Shown piece after piece: positions 33,794 to 41,655 of a stretch of 41,655 nt of DNA (positions are counted from its first letter, which is position 1; the number at the start of each line of letters is the position of its first letter). Source of the stretch: Thalassospira xianhensis MCCC 1A02616 (GTDB lineage Bacteria; Pseudomonadota; Alphaproteobacteria; Rhodospirillales; Thalassospiraceae); contig NZ_JPWA01000039.1 in the NCBI RefSeq assembly GCF_003326475.1, positions 1 to 41,655 on the forward strand, read 5' to 3'. The position numbers and the translations under genes were made by a program. The notes below the pieces were generated by a model. It searched no databases and had not been told where the DNA came from. It saw only the letters and a program-made list of their open reading frames with translations.

Positions 33794-35059
33794 ATGAGAA
33801 TGATTGCGACCGGTATGCTGGCGATGCTGTTGTCAGCGGGGGCCGTGGGTGCCCATGCGCAGGGAAGCGGTACCGTTGCCGAGGATGCAAGTGCCGATAT
33901 GTCACCGGTTGATGTCCTGCCTGATATCGATGTCGATACTTATGACGATGCCATCATCGACCCGGCAAAAACCAATCCCGATCTGATCGACGGCCTGATT
34001 TACAAGCCCGATGCCATTCCGCTGTCGCAGTATCGCCGGCGCGCAACCGACCCGGAAAGTCTGGCGGCGTTAAGCAATGTCGATGTGATTGCCGGTGATG
34101 GCCAGACGGAGCGATCCTATTACGCGGCGATTTACAGCGGCAGTACGAGTGGCGTGTATTTCAAGGTTGCCGCCCAGATTTGCGACATGATGAGCCGGAC
34201 CTTTGAACGCCATCGCGTGCATTGCGTGCCGTTGCGATCCCAAGGGGTTGGCAGCAATATCCGCCTGATGAAAGAAGGGCGGGTGCAGCTTGCCATCGTG
34301 CAGTCGAACAATAACTGGGAAGCGCAGAAAGGCATTGCGCCGATCCCCGGTGCGCGGTCGGTGATGTCGTTGCATGACGAAATGGGATTGCTGGTCGTGC
34401 GCAATGATTCCGATATTGAATCGATCGCCGATCTGCGCGGCAAACGCATCAATATCGGACCGGAAGGATCGGCATCGCGGGAATTGTGGCTTGAACTTCT
34501 GTCGCGATACAAATTGACGCTGGACGATCTTGATACGGTTTACGGCGTTGCGCAGGATTATAACGAGCTTGGCATCTGCGAGAATTATATCGATGCGTTC
34601 GGTCTTTGGATCGGGCATCCGGCGTCGCTGATCGAAGATACGCTTGGCTGCGGGGCGCGGGTTGTTGGCATGGGAGGGCCTTTGACCGATGAAATGGTCA
34701 AGGCAAACCAGTATTTCTTTAATCAGGTACTGCCTGCAAAAACATATAGCGCACAGGAAGAAGCGATTTCATCCTATGGCTTCAAGGCGTCGCTGATTGC
34801 CTATGAACCGGCTGATCCGTATGTGGTGTACTGGATCACGCGGATCGTGCATGAAAATATCGACCGGATGAAGGAAATGTATCCGACATTCCGGAGTGTC
34901 GTTGCTGACGACATGTTCAAAAAGGGCAATTTCCTGCCGTTCCATAAGGGGGCAGCGTGTTATTGGGAAACCGATGCGCATGCCTGCGACTGGCAGCCCT
35001 ACTATCAGCAGGCCGACCCGAAAGGGCAGCGCAAATGGAATTATACCTATCAGCAATAA
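33794..35059 (+). CDS. TAXI-family TRAP solute receptor, orphan
   Basis: A 421-residue periplasmic protein. A signal peptide (1-22, cleavage near AHA-Q) is followed by an unusual acidic extension of about 85 residues (ADMSPVDVLPDIDVDTYDDAIID...) and then the TAXI core: AAIYSGSTSGVYFKVAAQICDMM, LRSQGVGSNIRLMKEGRVQLAIVQSN, VMSLHDEMGLLVVRNDSDIESIADLRGKRINIGPEGSASRELW. TAXI proteins normally deliver ligands such as glutamate-like acids to fused DctQM permeases, but no TRAP permease gene lies nearby. The ATG was taken over an upstream TTG; the ribosome-binding site is weak. It converges, 9 bases apart, with the sensor/MFS operon, so a sensory or partner role with that system is possible. Confidence 0.88.
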   Translation: MRMIATGMLAMLLSAGAVGAHAQGSGTVAEDASADMSPVDVLPDIDVDTYDDAIIDPAKTNPDLIDGLIYKPDAIPLSQYRRRATDPESLAALSNVDVIAGDGQTERSYYAAIYSGSTSGVYFKVAAQICDMMSRTFERHRVHCVPLRSQGVGSNIRLMKEGRVQLAIVQSNNNWEAQKGIAPIPGARSVMSLHDEMGLLVVRNDSDIESIADLRGKRINIGPEGSASRELWLELLSRYKLTLDDLDTVYGVAQDYNELGICENYIDAFGLWIGHPASLIEDTLGCGARVVGMGGPLTDEMVKANQYFFNQVLPAKTYSAQEEAISSYGFKASLIAYEPADPYVVYWITRIVHENIDRMKEMYPTFRSVVADDMFKKGNFLPFHKGAACYWETDAHACDWQPYYQQADPKGQRKWNYTYQQ

Positions 35060-35068
35060 GCCGCGATA

Positions 35069-35740
35069 TTAAGCGGACATAAGCGGCGCCCAGCCGATGC
35101 TCGGGGCGGTTCCGCGGCCCGATGACTGGCAAAACTGGCCGATAAATCCGTCATCAAGCAATTTCCGACAGGTCGCAAGATCGTCGCTGGCGCACCAGAT
35201 GGCGGTATCAGGGGCGCGGGAGGATTTTGCATCCTGATCGGGGCCGATATCCCGTCGCAGCAAGAACCGGTTTCCGCCAAATTTTGCGATCAAGCCATGA
35301 ATGGCAAGGCCGGTTGATACGGTGCTGATCAGGCTTGGAAAATTGGTCGGGGCGACGGTGCTGAGCGCGATGGTGCGCCCGCATTTTCGCGCGATTTCGA
35401 TGCGGTGTTCGACCATCCGGCGTTGCCACCCCTGTCCGCGCCATTTTGGATCAACGGCGACCCCGTCGATATGGGCGACCTTGCCCAGCAGATCGGGCGG
35501 CAAGTGATGGTCGGTGCCGAAATTGGGATCACCATCACGCGGCAATCCCAGCACGCAATAGGCCATCAGACGATCATCGTTAAAGACGCCAAAGATTTGT
35601 CCGCAGGCATCGAGGTGATCGGCAAAGAACTGATCGGTTTCGGTCGCGGCATTGCCCGGAGGCAGATCGGCGATCACCCTGTGATGCAGGGTGATGATGG
35701 CCGGAAGGTGGGATGGATCAAGCCGGGTCAGGGTGCTCAT
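35069..35740 (-). CDS. GNAT-family N-acetyltransferase
   Basis: A 223-residue protein with the GNAT core: an N-terminal LDPSHLPAIITLHHRVI helix, the central strand with AYCVLGLP, and the acetyl-CoA loop IDGVAVDPKWRGQGWQRRMV, whose RGQGW (101-105) is the pyrophosphate-binding motif A. The C-terminal part (about 165-223) is extra and unrecognised. The substrate is not readable. It is the fourth gene of the sensor/MFS operon, joined to the binding-protein gene by an ATGA overlap, so it may modify the compound handled by the transporter or the protein machinery itself. Confidence 0.82.
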   Translation of the reverse strand: MSTLTRLDPSHLPAIITLHHRVIADLPPGNAATETDQFFADHLDACGQIFGVFNDDRLMAYCVLGLPRDGDPNFGTDHHLPPDLLGKVAHIDGVAVDPKWRGQGWQRRMVEHRIEIARKCGRTIALSTVAPTNFPSLISTVSTGLAIHGLIAKFGGNRFLLRRDIGPDQDAKSSRAPDTAIWCASDDLATCRKLLDDGFIGQFCQSSGRGTAPSIGWAPLMSA

Positions 35741-36753
35741 TCGATGACTTCCGCGTAATCAAGCAGCGACAGCGGCGGATAGAGTTTAAGCTTCCGCGCC
35801 GATGACAGCCGGATCAGATAGGAAAACCGGTCAAGCGTCTCGACCGGGATATCAGCCGGTGATATGCCATCGATCAGGATCTGTTCGACCTTGCTGGCGG
35901 CAAGGCGGCCGACAAGTTCATAGCGGCTGACAAGGCCCAGCATGGCGTGGCCGTCGCGGACTTCAAGTTCGGTCGCGCTAAAGGCGGCAAGCCCGTTGGC
36001 AAAACCGGCATCGGTCAGGGTATCGCGATAATTGCCGATGAAATTGTCCGGTCCGATATACAGGATGTCGGCCCCCTTGCGGGCGAGTTCGGCAACGGCA
36101 GGGGGAATGTCATCCTGTGAGGGTTCGCCATCGCTGCCGAGCGGGGCAGCCAGAACTTCGAAGCCCATTTCGCGGCCCAGTTCGGTCAGATCGGCAACGT
36201 TGGAAACGGAATTGTCTTCGCGGCTGTTATAGACCACACCAAGTTTGTCCATCGGGCGATAGGCGCGGATGGCATTGATCTGGGCGGCAAGCGGGGCGAT
36301 GTGGGTTGCCCCGGTGACATTGGGGCGGCTTTGGCCCGCAGGGGCGGCAATGCCGGTTTTCCATGGCGATGAAACCATCACATAAACCACCGGAAGGTCG
36401 GTAATGTTTTGCGCCGGATCGACGGCATCATATTTACCGACCACGGCCGACGTGATTCCGGTGCCCCATGTGTAAACCAGATCGGGTGGGTCTTTGCGGA
36501 TCTGATCAATGATGGCAGGCACGCGCGACAGATCGCGCGCAGTGTCATAAATGGTCAGGTCGACGGGAATGCTGTTTTCATCGAAATAGGCGCGAAATCC
36601 CTGTTCGACATTGGTTTCGCCGCGCCACAGAACCATGGCGATTTTAAGCGGGTCCGGTTGCGATTGTGCATATGCCGCAGGAGCAAAGATTGAGACGGCG
36701 ATGGCCACAAGAATGCCCAAAAGACGAAAAACGGGGAGAAGGGAAAAGGTCAT
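35737..36753 (-). CDS. Periplasmic ABC-type binding protein (PF04392/TrpX-like) without ABC partners
   Basis: A 338-residue protein with a signal peptide (1-29, cleaved at AYA-Q), then the two-lobed fold of the ABC_sub_bind family: PLKIAMVLWRGETNVEQGFRAYFDENSI, PDLVYTWGTGITSAVVGKYDAV, LPVVYVMVSSPWKTGI, VTGATHIAPLAAQINAIRAYRPMDKLGVVYN, ADILYIGPDNFIGNYRDTLTDAG and GHAMLGLVSRYELVGRLAASKVEQIL. TrpX-type relatives feed ABC importers of aromatic amino acids, and others act as periplasmic sensors. Here no permease or ATPase gene is present; instead it is coupled by ATGA overlaps to a HAMP-MFS gene upstream and an acetyltransferase gene downstream. A sensory or delivery role to those membrane partners is my inference. 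Confidence 0.87.
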   Translation of the reverse strand: MTFSLLPVFRLLGILVAIAVSIFAPAAYAQSQPDPLKIAMVLWRGETNVEQGFRAYFDENSIPVDLTIYDTARDLSRVPAIIDQIRKDPPDLVYTWGTGITSAVVGKYDAVDPAQNITDLPVVYVMVSSPWKTGIAAPAGQSRPNVTGATHIAPLAAQINAIRAYRPMDKLGVVYNSREDNSVSNVADLTELGREMGFEVLAAPLGSDGEPSQDDIPPAVAELARKGADILYIGPDNFIGNYRDTLTDAGFANGLAAFSATELEVRDGHAMLGLVSRYELVGRLAASKVEQILIDGISPADIPVETLDRFSYLIRLSSARKLKLYPPLSLLDYAEVIE

Positions 36754-38756
36754 TTCGTTCCTCCCTCGTTTTTCTGTTCTGCGGGCACATGGCCGATCAG
36801 AAGTTCAAAGCACAGAACCGAAACAGCAGCAAAGGCCCCGAAGATCAGAACCGCGTGCGTTGTTCCGACCAGAAGGGTCAGACCGGCGGCAAGCAACGGA
36901 CCCGCAGCCCCGCCCAGCCGTTCGGCAAGACGCAGGACGGCAAGGACCGGTCCGGTGCCGTGATCCTTGGTGAAATCCTTGCTGAGTTTAAGGCTGGCGG
37001 AAAGCTGTGCGGGGATTGAGGTCGCCTGCGCCAGACCGAGCAGGGCGACGGCAACCGCAAACAGGGCATATTCCGGAAGCCAGCCCGCCAGCAATAACCC
37101 GGCAGCGGTCAGCCCGCCGCCAATGCCGACCGCGCGGGTTTCGTTCTGGTTCTTGTCTGTCCATTTTGCCGCGGCCCAGCCGGTCAGGATCGCGACCAGC
37201 CCATAAAGCATGATCACCCGCCCGGTTTCGGCCGTGGTCGCACCCGATTGCAGCAGGATCATCGGGGTCAGGTAATACAAAAAGCCGCTGAGGATCAGTT
37301 TGGCTGGAATGGCGGCGAAAAGGATCAGGACCTGCAAACGGCGATTGCCGAGCATGGCGCGAAGGGCGGCACGTGTCGGGATCGGTGGCGGGGTTTTGCC
37401 GCGCACCATGTTATCCATCAGGAAGAAGGCCAGAAGGACGGCGAGAAACGCAATGGTCGCACCGGCGATAAACGTCATGTCCGGGCCGAAATGACCGGCA
37501 ACAATCCCGCCAATCGCCGGGCCACAGATATCGGCCAGCATGATGCCGCTGACCATCATGGCAGTCCCCTGTGTCCGGTTGCTGTCATTGGTGGCATCAA
37601 GGACATAGGACTGACAGGCGACAAAGGTGGTGGCGTAACCGATGCCCGACAATGCCCGCCACAGGACAAGATCCCATATACCCCCGGCAAAGGCGGTACC
37701 GATCAGGCCAAGTGTCGCCAGAAACGCGCCACAGAGATACATGCGCAATGATCCGACCTGTTCCTGAAACAGGCTGCAGATCGGCATGGCAAGGGCAACC
37801 ATCAGAAGATGCACCGCCATGACCACACCCGCGCCAAGCTGTCCATCGAGACTGTGGGATGTGACCTGGCTAAAGAAGGCGGGCATGATTGGCCGGGCCA
37901 GTTCTTCGGCAAGGACAAACATGAAGGCCAGCATGCGAACACCGATCAGCTTTACCTCGCGTTCGCGCTGGGGATGGGTTCCGACCTTTTTGGCGGTGGT
38001 GTTGATCAGGGAATTGATGCGTTCCATGAACTGGCCGATTTCGTCATGGGTGCTTTGGCCATGCAGGAGGGTGAATTTGCGGTCGCGCACATTGTCCAGA
38101 ACCTTGCGCGCGACCCTTACTGGCAGGGCGACATTGACGGTTAACACCAGCAACATCAGCTCGAACGACAGGGCGAGCGTGATGATGAAAATGATCGCAA
38201 TGTCATAAAGATTATCCGTCACCGGGCGCATCAGGGCCGCACGGGCATGCCCAAGGACGACTTCGATATCGTCCTGTCCCTCGGCGCGGGGCAGGTCCAG
38301 ACGGGTGACGATATAGGCGGTATCATTGCCCGAAGGCGCCGTAAGGGCGGTGGCGATTTCATCCGATGACAGACCGCCTGCATGCAGGATGTCGCCAGCC
38401 TTGTCGGTGATGGCAGCAAAAACCAGATCGGGATCGCCATTGCGAAGCTGATAGACCACGGTTTCAAAACCGACAATTTCGCGCAGCGGAATGCCAAGCC
38501 GCAGGGCGTTTTCGATCTTCTCGCCAAGAACCCGGGCTTCGATCCCGGCCTTTTCACGGATTTCGGTTTGCAGATCGGCACGTGCCAGTTCGGCGGCGCG
38601 CCACGAAATCCCGACCAATGCGATGCAAAGCGAGATTGTACTGAACAGCAGCAGAATCCAGATCGTGCCCTTGGGGAACAGGCGGTTTCGGATATTGCCG
38701 CCATGAGGGGATGTCGCAGTGTCAGGCTTGGTATCGGTATTGGCAGAGAGGGTCAT
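36750..38756 (-). CDS. Sensor-HAMP-MFS fusion transporter
   Basis: A 668-residue membrane protein joining two architectures. Residues 31-53 are a first helix, about 54-183 a periplasmic sensor-like domain (RAAELARADLQTEIREKAGIEARVLGEKIENALRLG, then VFAAITDKAGDILHAGG), 184-206 a second helix, and 207-258 a HAMP domain (LPVRVARKVLDNVRDRKFTLLHGQSTHDEIGQFMERINSLI). From about 270 to 655 follows a 12-helix Major Facilitator transporter, with the loop-2/3-type segment RALSGIGYATTFVACQSYVLDATNDSNRTQGTAM. No kinase, cyclase or methyl-accepting domain is present, so the HAMP output would act directly on the transporter. It is the second gene of the operon, with ATGA overlaps at both ends. The transported compound is unknown. 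Confidence 0.85.
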   Translation of the reverse strand: MTLSANTDTKPDTATSPHGGNIRNRLFPKGTIWILLLFSTISLCIALVGISWRAAELARADLQTEIREKAGIEARVLGEKIENALRLGIPLREIVGFETVVYQLRNGDPDLVFAAITDKAGDILHAGGLSSDEIATALTAPSGNDTAYIVTRLDLPRAEGQDDIEVVLGHARAALMRPVTDNLYDIAIIFIITLALSFELMLLVLTVNVALPVRVARKVLDNVRDRKFTLLHGQSTHDEIGQFMERINSLINTTAKKVGTHPQREREVKLIGVRMLAFMFVLAEELARPIMPAFFSQVTSHSLDGQLGAGVVMAVHLLMVALAMPICSLFQEQVGSLRMYLCGAFLATLGLIGTAFAGGIWDLVLWRALSGIGYATTFVACQSYVLDATNDSNRTQGTAMMVSGIMLADICGPAIGGIVAGHFGPDMTFIAGATIAFLAVLLAFFLMDNMVRGKTPPPIPTRAALRAMLGNRRLQVLILFAAIPAKLILSGFLYYLTPMILLQSGATTAETGRVIMLYGLVAILTGWAAAKWTDKNQNETRAVGIGGGLTAAGLLLAGWLPEYALFAVAVALLGLAQATSIPAQLSASLKLSKDFTKDHGTGPVLAVLRLAERLGGAAGPLLAAGLTLLVGTTHAVLIFGAFAAVSVLCFELLIGHVPAEQKNEGGTK

Positions 38757-39535
38757 TTCAGCGGCTCCGCCTGGGTTTCCGATTGGCGTTTGGTGCCGCC
38801 CTTTTTTGTTTCGTGCGGCAACTGATCGCGGATTTCGCGGTACAGGGAAATCAGTTCGATTTCGCTTTGGGTCAGGACGTCACCATCATGGGGGCGGATA
38901 TTGGGGGCCTTGCCCGCAACCGCACGCGCCAGATCTTCGTGCAGTTCTTCGAAAACGCGATGGCGGCGACGCATCAGAATGAACAGAACGCCAAGAATGG
39001 GGATAATCATGCCCATGCCCAAGGCCGCCGATTTCCACATTTCGGAGAAGGCATTGGCAAGTTTGGCTTCGGAGGTTTCGGCGCTTGCCGTAATGACGAC
39101 CTGCCCGGCGCATTGGCCGAGGCTGTCGCGCAGGACCTGTCCGGCGGTGGCGATGCCCGGTGTGAAATCGATCCACTGATCGCGGGCCTGTTGGGGGATT
39201 GCCGCGCCAGAGAGCGCCTGGTCATCGGGGGATCTGGCGGCGTTGCTGATGATGGTGCCGTCACAATCAAGAACGGCGACATTGCGGATATCGTTGGACA
39301 TATCCAGACGCCGGTTCAGGATTGGTTGCAGGTTTTCCATGTTTTCCAGCCGCAAACCCAGATCGATACCGGCCACGATATCCTGACTGGTTTCATTGAG
39401 GATCACGGTCATGCGCTGGGCCAGAAGGGTGTGAAGGGTCTGGTCGAATCGCAGATAGTTCAGGACCGTGGTCATGCTTAGGGCGCTTGCAAGCACAAGG
39501 AAAAGGGCCAGCCCGATCTTGGTAGACAGCTTCAA
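38753..39535 (-). CDS. Two-helix membrane sensor ending in a HAMP-like segment
   Basis: A 260-residue protein: helix 7-25, a periplasmic domain (about 26-168) with the sensor-like pattern IRNVAVLDCDGTIISNAAR, a second helix (169-188), then a short cytoplasmic part. That part (RHRVFEELHEDLARAVAGK, a linker, and TQSEIELISLYREI) has the two-amphipathic-helix look of HAMP, and the protein then ends in a charged tail with no output domain. The start is TTG: GGAG lies 8 bases upstream, and the next ATG (codon 21) would destroy the first helix. It is the first gene of the operon and overlaps the HAMP-MFS gene by ATGA. I infer that it pairs with that protein through its HAMP segment. Confidence 0.72.
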   Translation of the reverse strand: MKLSTKIGLALFLVLASALSMTTVLNYLRFDQTLHTLLAQRMTVILNETSQDIVAGIDLGLRLENMENLQPILNRRLDMSNDIRNVAVLDCDGTIISNAARSPDDQALSGAAIPQQARDQWIDFTPGIATAGQVLRDSLGQCAGQVVITASAETSEAKLANAFSEMWKSAALGMGMIIPILGVLFILMRRRHRVFEELHEDLARAVAGKAPNIRPHDGDVLTQSEIELISLYREIRDQLPHETKKGGTKRQSETQAEPLK

Positions 39536-39741
39536 AACGTGTCTCCGGCGACATATATTTTCAGAATATTTTCAAAACACGGTCCTGTTAAGCCGGTTAT
39601 ATCCTCAGAAACCAGCTTTCACAAACCATATGGTTGATTGCATCGGGGGTTGGGTCAAGGCTGTATAAAACCTTGTTTCGGTTTGCAGTGCCGATAGTTA
39701 GCGATTATGATTTGTCGCGGGACAATAAACCGGGGGACGTT

Positions 39742-40248
39742 ATGGGGGCTGAAACGCTTGAAGTGCTGAAACGGCGCAAACAGCACCGTCTTGCAAGCGG
39801 TGTTGTGCAACGCAATACCCTTTGGGCGGCTACGACCGGTTTTGTTCCGATCCCTGTTGTCGATTCTGCGGCCACGGTTGCCGTGCAGCTTAAAATGCTG
39901 GCGGAACTGAGCGATGTTTACGGTGTTGCGTTCAACAAAAGCAGCGGCAAATCCGTGATCGCGGCCTTAACGGCGTGCATTACCAGTGGCGTTTTGGGGC
40001 GGGCTCTTTTGGGGACGGGGATATTTGCCAATCTTGCCAAGGTGATGCCGGTTGTCGGATCGGCACTGAGCATCGTGACCATGCCGGGTTTCAATGCCGC
40101 ATTTACCTATGCGCTTGGCCGGGTTTTTCAGCAGCATTACGCCGCAGGCGGGACGATGGCGGATTTTGACGCCAAAAAGGCGGAGGCCGAGTTCCGCCAG
40201 AAATTCAAGGATGGCCTGAAATTCGATCAGGACGGGAAAACGGCGTGA
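39742..40248 (+). CDS. DUF697-like membrane protein
   Basis: A 168-residue protein with the pattern HRLASGVVQRNTLWAATTGFVPIPVVDSAATVAVQLKMLAELSDVYGVAF, as in DUF697/YcjF-type membrane proteins, then hydrophobic segments (KSVIAALTACITSGVLGRALLGTG and VMPVVGSALSIVTMPGFNAAFTYALGRVF) and a charged C-terminus. The function is not known; relatives often accompany small GTPases, none of which is visible here. GGGGGA 5-8 bases before the ATG decides this start over a longer upstream frame. The 39536-39741 gap before it shows no gene and presumably holds the divergent promoters. Confidence 0.7.
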   Translation: MGAETLEVLKRRKQHRLASGVVQRNTLWAATTGFVPIPVVDSAATVAVQLKMLAELSDVYGVAFNKSSGKSVIAALTACITSGVLGRALLGTGIFANLAKVMPVVGSALSIVTMPGFNAAFTYALGRVFQQHYAAGGTMADFDAKKAEAEFRQKFKDGLKFDQDGKTA

Positions 40249-40292
40249 AGAACGCGTAATCGCGCAATAACAGGAATTCGGGTGGCGAAACG

Positions 40293-40490
40293 ATGCATTT
40301 GATTTTGATTGTAATTTATCTATTGGCCTGCATTGTTTGCGGCATGCTGGGACGCCGGACATCGTTCGGGTTTCTGGGGCATTTCCTGCTGGCGATTGTG
40401 ATTACCCCGATTGGCGATTTTCTGGTTCAGATCGTTGCGCGCCCGTCGCGGGAGCTTCGTGAAAAGCTTAAAGACCTTGATTATGATTAA
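40293..40490 (+). CDS. Small two-helix membrane protein
   Basis: A 65-residue protein with two hydrophobic segments (LILIVIYLLACIVCGML and FLGHFLLAIVITPIGDFLVQIVA) and a charged C-terminal tail (RPSRELREKLKDLDYD). No family was recognised. It lies 44 bases after the DUF697-like gene and 58 before the SPFH gene on the same strand, and its composition matches them, so I accept it as a real gene, perhaps in the same unit. Confidence 0.6.
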   Translation: MHLILIVIYLLACIVCGMLGRRTSFGFLGHFLLAIVITPIGDFLVQIVARPSRELREKLKDLDYD

Positions 40491-40548
40491 GATGATGACT
40501 GACGGGCGATCAGCATGCGTCACGATACACCCGACGACGAGATGATGA

Positions 40549-41655
40549 ATGGTTGATAGCGCGACAGTCGCACCCGGTGCACCAGACGAAAACGGAACCG
40601 CCCGCAAAAGAGGGCGATGGTCGATCTTTTGGCGGCGCTTTTTCATCAGCGCGGGCGTACGCCTGCGGCGGTTGCGCACGGCTTTTCTGATCGGTCTTCT
40701 GTTCCTGCTGGTCGCGATTTTCGCGTTGGCGCCGCAGATTTTCATTACCGTGCCCGCCGGGCATGTTGCGGTAATGTGGTACCGGTTCTTTGGCGGGACG
40801 GTCGTTGATAAAAGCTACGGCGAAGGTATTCACATGATCTTCCCGTGGGATGAAATGTATATCTATGACGCCCGCCTGCAGAATCAGGCGCGCGTTTATG
40901 ACACGATTTCATCGAACGGCCTGTCGATGGAAGTCGACATCGCGGTGCGCTATCGCATCAACCGCGAAGCGGTCGGGATGCTTCACAAGCTGGTCGGGCC
41001 GAATTATGCCGAAGTCCTTGTATATCCGGAAATCGGATCGCACGCGCGTGAACTGATTTCGCGTTACACCCCTGAACAGCTTTATACCGAAACCCGTGCC
41101 TTCATTCAGGCGGAAATCCTTGAGCGCATGGTCAACGAACTTGGATCGTCGCTGGTCAATCAAAGCTTCCAAGGGCGGCTGGTGACGGTTGAAGACGTTC
41201 TGATCCGGTCCGTGACACTGCCGGAACGCGTGGCGGATGCGATTGAACGCAAGGCCGAACAGTATCAGGCGATGCTGGAATATGATTTCCGTCTGGCGCG
41301 CGAGGAAAAGGAAAAGCAGCGCAAGAAGATCGAGGCGGAAGGTATTCGTGAATTCCAGGATATCGTCGCCAAAACGATCACCGAGGAATATCTGCGCCTG
41401 CGCGGTATCGAAGCGACCATGACGCTTGCGACATCGAAAAACAGCAAGACGATCATCATTGGCGGCAAGGATGGCCTGCCCGTGATCCTGAATACTGCGG
41501 ATGCACCGACGGCCAGTAGTGCGGATTCCGGTTCGGGGGCGGAGCTTGTGAACGATACGGCCGAAAGCCTGCCGAATGCCGGGGCGCTTAATGCGCGGTC
41601 GCAGGAAATCGCGCCGCAAAACGCGATTTCGCCCGGCGTTCGCGAACCTGCTGAT
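40549..41655 (+). CDS. SPFH/band 7 (prohibitin-like) membrane protein, 3' end outside window
   Basis: The frame opens at the ATG of MVDSATVAPG and stays open to the window edge (369 codons seen). A charged N-terminus precedes one transmembrane helix (44-63), then an SPFH domain (about 62-260): ITVPAGHVAVMWYRFFGGTVVD, GEGIHMIFPWDEMYIYDARLQ, ISSNGLSMEVDIAVRYRINRE, HARELISRYTPEQLYTE. A coiled-coil region with AEQYQAMLEYDFRLAREEKEKQRKKIEAEGIREFQ follows, and a low-complexity Ala/Ser/Asn-rich tail begins near 335. Prohibitin/HflKC-like proteins form large rings on the membrane that organise proteases or lipids. The ribosome-binding site is weak. Confidence 0.85.
   Translation, partial: MVDSATVAPGAPDENGTARKRGRWSIFWRRFFISAGVRLRRLRTAFLIGLLFLLVAIFALAPQIFITVPAGHVAVMWYRFFGGTVVDKSYGEGIHMIFPWDEMYIYDARLQNQARVYDTISSNGLSMEVDIAVRYRINREAVGMLHKLVGPNYAEVLVYPEIGSHARELISRYTPEQLYTETRAFIQAEILERMVNELGSSLVNQSFQGRLVTVEDVLIRSVTLPERVADAIERKAEQYQAMLEYDFRLAREEKEKQRKKIEAEGIREFQDIVAKTITEEYLRLRGIEATMTLATSKNSKTIIIGGKDGLPVILNTADAPTASSADSGSGAELVNDTAESLPNAGALNARSQEIAPQNAISPGVREPAD

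Overview
The window looks like chromosomal DNA of a free-living, probably marine alphaproteobacterium. Its dense TRAP and tripartite (TTT) uptake systems, tartrate catabolism, FecI/FecR-type iron signalling and codon style would suit Rhodospirillales such as Thalassospira. That placement is inferred from gene content; no rRNA or tRNA gene was seen to confirm it.

Layout. 1-233 is the tail of an aldehyde dehydrogenase gene. 716-8234 is a catabolic island: a minus-strand operon (2-hydroxyacid dehydrogenase, TRAP transporter dctP-dctQ-dctM, GMC oxidoreductase, fumarylacetoacetate-hydrolase-family enzyme), divergent from a GntR/FCD regulator across an 18-bp perfect palindrome. 8469-15775 is an iron-uptake locus: ECF sigma factor, FecR-type anti-sigma, TonB receptor with signalling domain, then a siderophore ABC importer (binding protein, permease, ATPase). 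A bidirectional terminator separates it from a lone MsbA-type ABC exporter (15832-17577).

17770-28132 is a tartrate-utilisation locus: LysR regulator, TctC binding protein, a TctA-TctB fusion permease, two tartrate/malate-dehydrogenase paralogues flanking a glycerate 2-kinase (ttuD), a second LysR regulator and D-tartrate dehydratase (tarD). Just before tctC, a duplicated 200-bp leader, a 32-codon tctC relic and the first codons of a lost lysR copy record an old duplication and deletion. 28259-33519 holds a type II thioesterase convergent with a minus-strand operon of a diaminopropionate-ammonia-lyase-like enzyme and two cyclic-peptide/siderophore-type ABC exporters. It looks like the tailoring and export part of a nonribosomal-peptide system whose synthetase is not here.

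33794-39535 is the most unusual part. A tightly coupled four-gene operon (three successive ATGA overlaps) encodes a membrane sensor that ends in a HAMP-like segment, a second membrane sensor whose HAMP domain runs directly into a 12-helix MFS transporter, a periplasmic ABC-type binding protein (PF04392 type) without any ABC permease or ATPase, and a GNAT acetyltransferase. It converges with an orphan TAXI-type binding protein that has no TRAP permease nearby. I propose a binding-protein-gated, HAMP-coupled MFS transport or sensing system. 39742-41655 holds a DUF697-like membrane protein, a small two-helix protein and the start of an SPFH/prohibitin-family protein cut by the window edge.
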